The position numbers and the translations under genes were made by a program. This document shows positions 56,798-64,000 of a DNA stretch of 64,000 nt, in pieces. The number at the start of each line of letters is the position of its first letter. Within the stretch, counting starts at the first letter, position 1. The DNA is from Scalesia atractyloides. Its lineage: Eukaryota; Streptophyta; Magnoliopsida; Asterales; Asteraceae. Where the stretch lies: the NCBI GenBank assembly GCA_947069175.1, contig CAMTDV010000013.1, forward strand, positions 28,213,857 through 28,277,856, in the 5' to 3' direction. Below the pieces are notes generated by a model that was given only the letters and a program-made list of their open reading frames with translations, was not told where the DNA came from and ran no database searches.

Positions 56798-58400
56798 GTT
56801 GAAGATTGATGGATTTCAGTGGCCTGGTGACGATATAAAAGGTTAAATATATGTAAAAATCATAAACCTTTTTAATTAATACAATTAAGTATTGAAACAC
56901 AATGCAAAAATCAGTATATTACAAAATACACTTCTAAGATCAAAAGTGAACTACATGTATGTCTTGATCTCAAATGCTTATAAAAGGTATGCCAATGGGG
57001 TATAAGCTACAATAATACAACCCAAAACATGTACCCGTTACTCAATCTAATCTTCCCAAATCAAACATAAAGTCCAGAAAGCATACATCAGGGAATAGGT
57101 AAAATGCAGACTAATAAAAAAACTAACTCAGTCAAAGTCAACAACACTGCAGAAACTAGCATTGGCAGAAATCCCAATCCATCATATGATATAATCTTTT
57201 ATACAAAACTAAATGAGCAAGTAACGTAGTTTTCTTCAATCTTTGAAGCTCAAACACAAACATTTATTTCCATATTTATGATTATTCCGGACACTTTAAC
57301 TGTAACAACTAAGATTTTAATCATTTTAACACTTGCTCTACTTTTCAATTTCAAATATTGCAAATCAAACCTTCACATCATTTCCAAAGTATTATCAAAG
57401 TTTAATAGAACGAAATTGAGCCTCGAAGCGAAATTAAAAAAGTAAAATAAAATAAGAATTATACACCTTATAAAAAAATAAAATAATCGACACAGAATGT
57501 TTAATAAATCAAAAACAAAATAATTGACACAGAAAGTCTAAACATCAAAAAGACACATAACCCCATGAGGCACACGTTTTCTTACTGCCTCGGCCCTTAG
57601 AGGCGTATGTACAAATATAACCCCATGAGGCGCACCTCATATACACGTTTTCTTATAGCCTTGAGGTGCACGCCGCAACCATTTTTTTAAACTTTGAGTA
57701 TTATACTACCTAAGTAGTGAGACACACCAAAGCAGCAGACAATCAGCCTACGCAAGTCCGCCGTCAGCTTCTTTTCCTCGCTAAAGGATCCGGACACAAC
57801 AACATAGAAGGATCCGAATTCTCGCCTCGTCAGTTGAACACTACCTTCAGCCACAGCAAACAATCAGTTACACCAATCAGATGATTGTAGAACTTTAACA
57901 AGATATTATATCTCAGAAAAGCAGACAATAATATATAAACTACACACAATTGGAGTGAATTCAATTGCGTTCACTGCTTTAAAACCCTAATTCATTGATA
58001 AGACGCTGATTCAAACTAATAACGTATGAATCTGTTAAAATGAAACGGCCAAACTGAATTAAACATAAAACATAAGTGTGATTTACTGAGTTAACGGTCA
58101 AATATGAAAATAAGCATGAACTTGAAAGTAATCGTAGTGGCGGAAAGTTAGGGTTTCATACGGGCTTGAAAGAGAACTGATCGGAGAGATAAACTGGAAG
58201 TTACCGATTTTGGATCATTCGCCTTCAACAGTTAACCTAATTTTGGATCTTGTTGCAGAGAGAAATGGATTACTGATTGGAGAGAGAGTGTGTGTGTGTG
58301 TTTTTGTGAAGGTTTGAGCGGGGATGTTGAAAATCGAATTTGAAAACGTTTTAGAATAAGTGAATGCTGATGATAATAATTACTTTTTTTCAACAGTAAT
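56798..58400 (-). other. Upstream region of the RUK-like gene, with possible 5'-UTR intron
   Basis: No coding ORF. A possible 5'-UTR intron runs from a donor CG|GTAACT at 58203 to an acceptor CACCAG ending at 56824, leaving 26 nt of UTR before the ATG. CT-rich sequence at 58270-58300 (minus strand) could mark the transcription start. A direct repeat, ATAACCCCATGAGGCRCAC with ACGTTTTCTTA, lies at 57558-57672. Confidence 0.35.
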
Positions 58401-58641
58401 GATAATAATTCTTTATTTCATCGGTACACAAAAATAAACATTTTCATCTTTTGTTATCTCTATGTTATCTGCAATAGGTTGTGCATCCTTTATGTTACAC
58501 AAATTGAATAAAAAATTACTTACTTAAAAAAAATGATAACTATTATAAAAAATTGTTTAAATCACTTGTAATTAGAAAAATTTTAATTTCTTTAAAATTT
58601 GAAGAAAATCAAAATAAATTAACACAATTTAAGATGCTAAT

Positions 58642-59211
58642 TAGGGCTGCAAACGAACCGAACGAACACGAACAATACCTTGTTCGTGTTCGTTTGTTAA
58701 AAAATATATGTATTCGCGAATCGTTCACGAACACTTATCGAACGAGATTTTATGTTCGTGTTCGTTTGTTAAGGAAATGAACTTGTTCGTATTCGTTTGT
58801 GTTTGTTTGTTAATTTTAGGCAACAAACAAAAACGAACATTGACGAACACAAATGAGCACAAACCAATGTTCATAAGCACAAATGGAAACAAACGAACAC
58901 AAAGAATCATTATGAATAAATATATAATACACTGACACTTATTAGATATTTAATTTATCGGAATTTTGAAGTATATAAATAAATATAAAAACTAAAAACA
59001 CTACTGAACTATCGAACACAAACGAACATGTTACCAAACGTTCACGAACATAAACGAACGGACACGATCTCTGTTCATGTTTGTTCATTTAACTAAACGA
59101 ACGAAATTTCTTGTTCGTGTTCGTTTGTTTAATAAACGAACGAACACAAACAAACTTCCCGCCAAACGGTTCAGAACTGTTCGCCGAAAGTTTGGTTCAT
59201 TTGCAGCCCTA
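58642..59211. mobile_element. hAT-type MITE with perfect 8-bp target duplication
   Basis: 570 bp flanked by ATGCTAAT at 58634-58641 and 59212-59219. Terminal inverted repeats are TAGGGCTGCAAACGAACC and TAGGGCTGCAAATGAACC, one mismatch in 18. An 8-bp duplication and a TAGGG terminus are the signature of hAT elements. The interior is rich in GAACGAACACGAAC and its inverse. It has no transposase, so it is non-autonomous. Confidence 0.93.
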
Positions 59212-59219
59212 ATGCTAAT

Positions 59220-59925
59220 ATATCATAGATTATTATTGTTATTTATCAATATATGCATAAGTTAAAACTTACAATATAGACAACTTGAATTATGAATAAT
59301 CTGAAATGGAAAGCTACACATGATAAATTTGCTAGTACGTCAAAATCTTAATATTAGCTATAGCACATATTTCATTAATAAGTTTCACTTTAATATCATG
59401 TTTTTTTTGTGCAAAATTATAATAATTTCTTTAAATTACCACAAGATTTTTAAACTAATGTTTAAGGATTTTATTCCATTTGTTTTTTCTTTAGGTTGTT
59501 ATACCGAATGACGGTATCGTAACGAATCAAAACTGATATCCGACCGAACCTTTAAAAATTATATATCTGGTATTGTTAATAACTAAAAAAACTTAACTCA
59601 TCCCATAATTTATTCCACCAATCAAATATAAACTCAATACTCTATGTAAATATTATTTACAATAATAAAAAATATCTTATATATTGATCATAAATTAGTT
59701 ACAACTATAAGTTAAATAGAATATAGTAGCCATATACAATTAATTTAAATTCAAAATCATATTCATTAATTATCCAACCTTGTGTTCAATCAGTCTAATG
59801 TAGTTTGCGGTTGTTGTTTTGGTTGCTTGCCCGTTGGTCAGTGCAGCTGTGTTGTCTAGTTATGAAATTTATTGTTTAAAGAAAAATAATTTTTCAACAT
59901 TCAATAGATATATTCAGTAATAATT

Positions 59926-59956
<31 letters not shown>

Positions 59957-60177
59957 ATATAATAATATTAGAATTAGATTAAACCCGTACAAATTAGATC
60001 ATTATCCTTATGTTATATATTAATTAATAATTATAGTTATATTCATCTATAATTTATATATATATATATATATATATTAATAAAATAATATTAGAATTAG
60101 ATTAGACCCGTGCGAATTACATCAATATCCTTATGTTATATATTAATAATAATAATATTAGAATTATAATATCATTA
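59220..60177. other. Intergenic AT-rich region with TA microsatellites
   Basis: No gene supported. (TA)n tracts at about 59932-59957 and 60055-60079 sit within an approximately 125-bp unit (ATTAGAATTAGATTARACCC) that repeats about twice between 59920 and 60165. Confidence 0.7.
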
Positions 60178-60668
60178 TCTCCCCTTATTATAAAAGAAAA
60201 GATGAGCAGGACATCACCATGCTGATTTAGCAATCACATAGGCTGTCCAACAATGGTTTCTTATCTCATTATTGCGTCATAAATCTTAATTTAAAATCTA
60301 TTTAAAATACATTTTATCTATACAAAATCGAAACCTCTGCCCACCATTCAAAATTCAAAACTCTGGCCACATTCAAAATTCTGGCTCCAGATACAAAATT
60401 CAAACAATATACATATATAACATACATGATTATTCGCAACCTCTTCTTCTATCAAACTTTCTGCCCACTTTTTATCTTTTCAAACTTTAAAAATTTCAAA
60501 GTTTTTTTTCATGTTTTCTTCCTCAACATTATTTGCTGATGTATAAGAATTTATACATCTTTTAAATGTCAAATATTCCCCATTTATACGAAAACTCGTT
60601 GTATTTTCATTGATCTTGACACTCATTTGATGTTATTTGTGAAAATACAGGTCCGGGCTTCGGCCCGG
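60178..60668 (+). mobile_element. Helitron-like fragment
   Basis: Begins TCTCCCCTTATTATAAAAG after an A, like plant Helitron 5' ends (TC...). Near its right side is a perfect 6-bp hairpin with a TTCG loop, CCGGGCTTCGGCCCGG at 60653-60668, as found close to Helitron 3' ends. The expected CTRR terminus is not visible after it. No helicase or Rep ORF is present. It could be truncated by the next element. Confidence 0.4.
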
Positions 60669-62370
60669 TGAAGAAACGAAGGCTTTTGGAGCAAAAAGGA
60701 GCAAAAATGGAACTTTCCAGCAAAACTGCCAGATATGGCATGACCGTGCCAACCCCAAGCACGACCGTGCCAAGCCTTCGGAGACCGGCACTATCATCAG
60801 CACTATCAACAACCAGAGCAAACCAGACCGGTCCAAGAACTCGCACGGTCGTGCCAAACCCACGCACGACCGTGCTCGTGTCACCTCAGTTTATGATCAG
60901 CTCATTCCCAAGATCGAAATAGTCATTGCCGAATACGTCATCGATAAGTACGACCATGCACCATTTGGCATGATCGTGCCACCTCGGGGAAATTTTAGCG
61001 GGATCTTTCTGGATTTAGTAGCAAACATGGTCAATAGTTCAGAAAGGTGTCTAACATTTACCAAGAACGACCGCGCCAAAAGGTGGCAAGGTCGTGCCAA
61101 CTCGCCAGTAGCATAAATACGTTGTTTGAGCTCATTTGGTGAACTTTTCTCTCAAGATTCTGGTCTTGGAAGCTTGAAGAGTCAAGAAGGAGCCTTGAGG
61201 AAGGTTGTATCACTTGAATATCAACTCATTTTATCATTTATCTTGTCTTAAACATTAGTTAACCACTTGTTATTTATGAACAATTTAAATTATCTTGCAT
61301 TTGATTTAGTTGTCATGAGCCTTATAGGCTAAACAATTGTGTTGCTTAAACATTGTTGAAGCTAATGAATATGTCATAACATGGAGATAGATGTGGTGAT
61401 TGTTGTTTGTTAATCTTCATGGTGATATTTAATCTTGTTCTTGGAGTTCATGTTCATGTTTAAAGTCCTTGTTCTTGAATGTTTGGTCATAAGTATCTAC
61501 ATGTTGTGTTGGAAAGCCATGTAGAGATTATGATTGTTGAATCTTGTTAACTTGTTGATATGATTCATAGCAAGAAACTAGGAATGGTAATTGCTAACAT
61601 GATTAGAATAGTTATTTGAACATGTGTATGAATTCTTGCATTTAGATTTGGAAAAATCATATGAATGTTTATATGGATTCTATAGTTGTGTTTATGTTAG
61701 TTTGATGGTTTAGGCCAAGTTATTATCTAGCATGACCATGCTTGTGATTCATATCAAGCACATGATGAAGATGTCATTTACTTGAAACCAAGTTAGGGTG
61801 ATTAGTGTGTTGTTTATATTAGTTTTCCTTAACTTGTAGAGTTAGGAGTTTTGACAAACAAATAACTCATTATTAAAGATTAACATCAACTTAACAGTAA
61901 ACTTAAAAGAATGAATCTTAGGTGATTAGAATGTTGTTTCATTATAATTTTCCCAAGATTTATAAAACTAGGAAACCTTGAATGAAAACTTAGTTGAATT
62001 TAGAACTTGCATCACCACTAGATCTCCTTAATTGTTGTCAAATGTTTATTAGTGGATACTTTGTTTAAGCAACCTCTCTTAATTATCGTTCTTTCTTAAT
62101 TTAGTTAGTTAAGTGTCATTTTTGCATGATAGTTTAAAGTCAAGAAATCAACTCATCTATTGAAAAGGCTTAAAAGTAACAAGGTTTAGTACTAAGACAC
62201 CGCGTCCACGAATTCATATCCGGTTCTTACCAATTGACTATACTACCATCTGACGGGTACACTTGCCCTATTGTGTGTGTAGTTAGTTTTTAAGTAAAAA
62301 CCATTTTTAAAACCCAATTTGTGTGAAAGAAAATTATAACGATAAAAATATATTCAATTCACGCACATCA
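60669..62370 (+). repeat. Probable 5' LTR of a retrotransposon, plus-oriented
   Basis: Non-coding, with repeated words GCACGACCGTGCCAA / GCACGGTCGTGCCAA at 60740-61100 (both orientations) and a TATA-like CATAAATA at 61114-61121. It is followed at about 62375 by TTTTTGGCGTCGTTTTGG, which resembles a decayed Asp-tRNA PBS (TGGCGCCGTTGCCGGGG), as used by Athila/Ogre-type gypsy elements. The left boundary is a guess and the other LTR is not present. Confidence 0.45.
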
Positions 62371-63040
62371 AGTTTTTGGCGTCGTTTTGGAAGTTAAACT
62401 TATAAACTTTTTGAACTTGTTTTTAAACATAACAACTCTATGCTACTTGTGCCTCTAATCAAGTTTATGGTTAGTGAGCTAGCTAGACTTGTTCATACAA
62501 AATCAAGAGGCATGACATGCCTCTAAACTTTGGTTTTTACTAGGGTTTTGAACCACAAGTGTTGAGCCATCCAAGCTTACAAGCTTATGTTGGTGAAGGT
62601 GTGATTACATGGAGGCCTTGGCTATCCAACTTTTCAATCCATCCCTCACTTGATGATTTCTATCCATTAAGCTATGGTTCACTTTCACTAGAGTAACAAG
62701 GTTACGACACGTCCCCAAAAGTTGTCATGTTCGGGATGCACGCACCTAGCTTGCTTATTTGGTTCGAAGCGTAGCTTAGTGAAGTACTATATTCTTGACA
62801 ATCTGAATTATCCTTGTGGCAATTTGTGTATTGGTGAATCTTATGAAAGAGGTTTAGGAACCTCCATGCATGACTTCTATGACTTATATGATATCCATGA
62901 CTTATATGAAATCTATGAAAAACTTGTATTAATATATGTAAACTATATATATGTAAATAATAAATATAACCGAACCTTTGACGATGACCTTATGGTTAAC
63001 TTGTCCTAATATTAGGTTATTTTATGTAATACCTAACCAT
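62371..63040 (+). other. Internal remnant after the probable LTR
   Basis: Starts with the PBS-like sequence. No gag or pol motifs are visible. The short ORF at 62722-63009 has a Tyr/Asp-rich repeat (YDLYDIHDLYEIYE) and no recognised domain. Confidence 0.35.
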
Positions 63041-63995
63041 CGTTACGATTCTATTGGGCATGACACATAAAAACACAAACACCCTTCGGGCTTATAGTGT
63101 CAAAAACGAGCGCTAACGTCTAGATAAAGACTTTCGACTATACATATTTTTGCATACTTTAAATTCCTAAAAATTACCAAACTCCATCGTCATTCCAATA
63201 CTCACACACCTACGTTTCCTTGTGTAGGATAACTTGGTGTTCGTCCCCCTAATCAACCCAAAACGCTTTCACGGATCTTAACTTTGCAAAACCGTGAGTA
63301 CACTCGACACCCTTTTTACACTTTACACTTTTTGGGTGCAATATTTAATCTATCATAAATACACTAAATCACACTTTTATTCTATGAAATCACACAAACA
63401 ATCCATCATAAATGCTATAGTTATGTGATACTTGAATTGTTACTTGGTACATTCTTATGTGATACTAAGTGTCATTAACTTCGATCAAGCCTCCCTTAAC
63501 ATGTATAACGCTATAGGAGTAACGCACCGCCTGTATTCTTGTGGTTAATGTTGCGTTCTAATCTATTATGCGGTACACTAGAGGATTGACTTGTAGTTCA
63601 CATGCCTTGTTACATTTATCTCGTATACTAGCTTATCATGTGGATTTGTTAAAATCTTTTATTACTTATGCTATGATATCAAACTTGTGTACTCGCCAAT
63701 ACTTTGTTATTGAACTCTACTTTTTAACATGTTCCAGGTTGATGAGATTGACATGACGAAACTTAGTAGGATCGGCATAGAAACACGCTTTAGAATACTA
63801 AGTCATTTAATATGTTTTTGTTGAACATGTCTCGTATGTTGTTGTTTCGTATGTGAATTGTATTGTATTTGACAATTTGGTGATTTGAAATGAAATGAGT
63901 TGTTTAATTAAATATTGTCAGAATTAGTGTTATGATGTCTCGAGCAGTCTAGTTCATCTCACTCCGATGTTTCCGCCATCGGTTGGGGTGTGACA
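63041..63995 (+). repeat. 3' portion of a Ty3/gypsy LTR (plus-oriented) at the right edge
   Basis: The sequence ends GGTTGGGGTGTGACA at 63995 and is followed by GATTG, the last five bases of the window. The same arrangement (GGGTGTGACA then GATTGGTATTAGAGCC) marks the 5' LTR/PBS junction of the gypsy element at 19826. So a further Tekay-like element begins here and continues to the right. The left LTR boundary is uncertain. Confidence 0.6.
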
Positions 63996-64000
63996 GATTG

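Noticed and set aside
60607..60922. Overlapping ORFs on both strands near 60.7 kb
   Set aside because: They fall in the LTR-like sequence with repeated GCACGACCGTGCC words and have no protein motif.

Overview
This is a stretch of plant nuclear genome. It has spliced genes with GT-AG introns, plant LTR retrotransposons of both superfamilies, MITEs and long AT-rich spacers. The repeat families suggest Asteraceae: a Copia element with a large extra ORF after pol, Tekay-type Ty3/gypsy chromovirus ends, and hAT-like repeats rich in TTCGTTTG. I could run no search, so the family assignment is an inference.

Layout: (1) 1-24228 is one minus-strand Copia retrotransposon whose 3' end lies beyond the left edge. 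A complete minus-strand Ty3/gypsy chromovirus (11149-22589, with both LTRs, PBS, PPT and chromodomain) is inserted into its gag. Both are decayed by stops and frameshifts. The Copia carries an extra ORF downstream of pol, and the gypsy carries an extra acidic/coiled-coil ORF upstream of gag. (2) 24229-30318 holds three consecutive elements, each sitting in AT microsatellites. The third contains three tandem copies of an unrecognised small gene, each with its own TATA-like promoter. (3) 32269-34051 (+) is an intact five-exon RING-H2 gene of the NEP1-interacting-protein (NIP/ATL) type. (4) 38703-40588 (-) is an intact four-exon clade-D PP2C phosphatase. (5) 49374-56797 (-) is a ten-exon RUNKEL-like kinase/ARM-repeat gene, shorter than the known protein at its C-terminus and carrying four apparent one-base homopolymer contractions in its exons; its introns are full of MITEs and a recent tandem duplication. 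(6) 58642-64000 is transposon-rich: a hAT MITE with a perfect 8-bp target duplication, a Helitron-like end, a promoter-bearing LTR, and the end of another gypsy LTR with the first bases of its PBS at the right edge.

The three host genes are not obviously functionally linked: membrane-anchored ubiquitin ligation, protein dephosphorylation, and cytokinesis. The long spacers between them hold foldback elements, short tandem repeats and microsatellites. The strongest candidates for something undescribed are the tandem small-gene cassette at 26.4-30.3 kb, the duplicated PPT/LTR-start module at 13.9-14.1 kb, and the two accessory retrotransposon ORFs.
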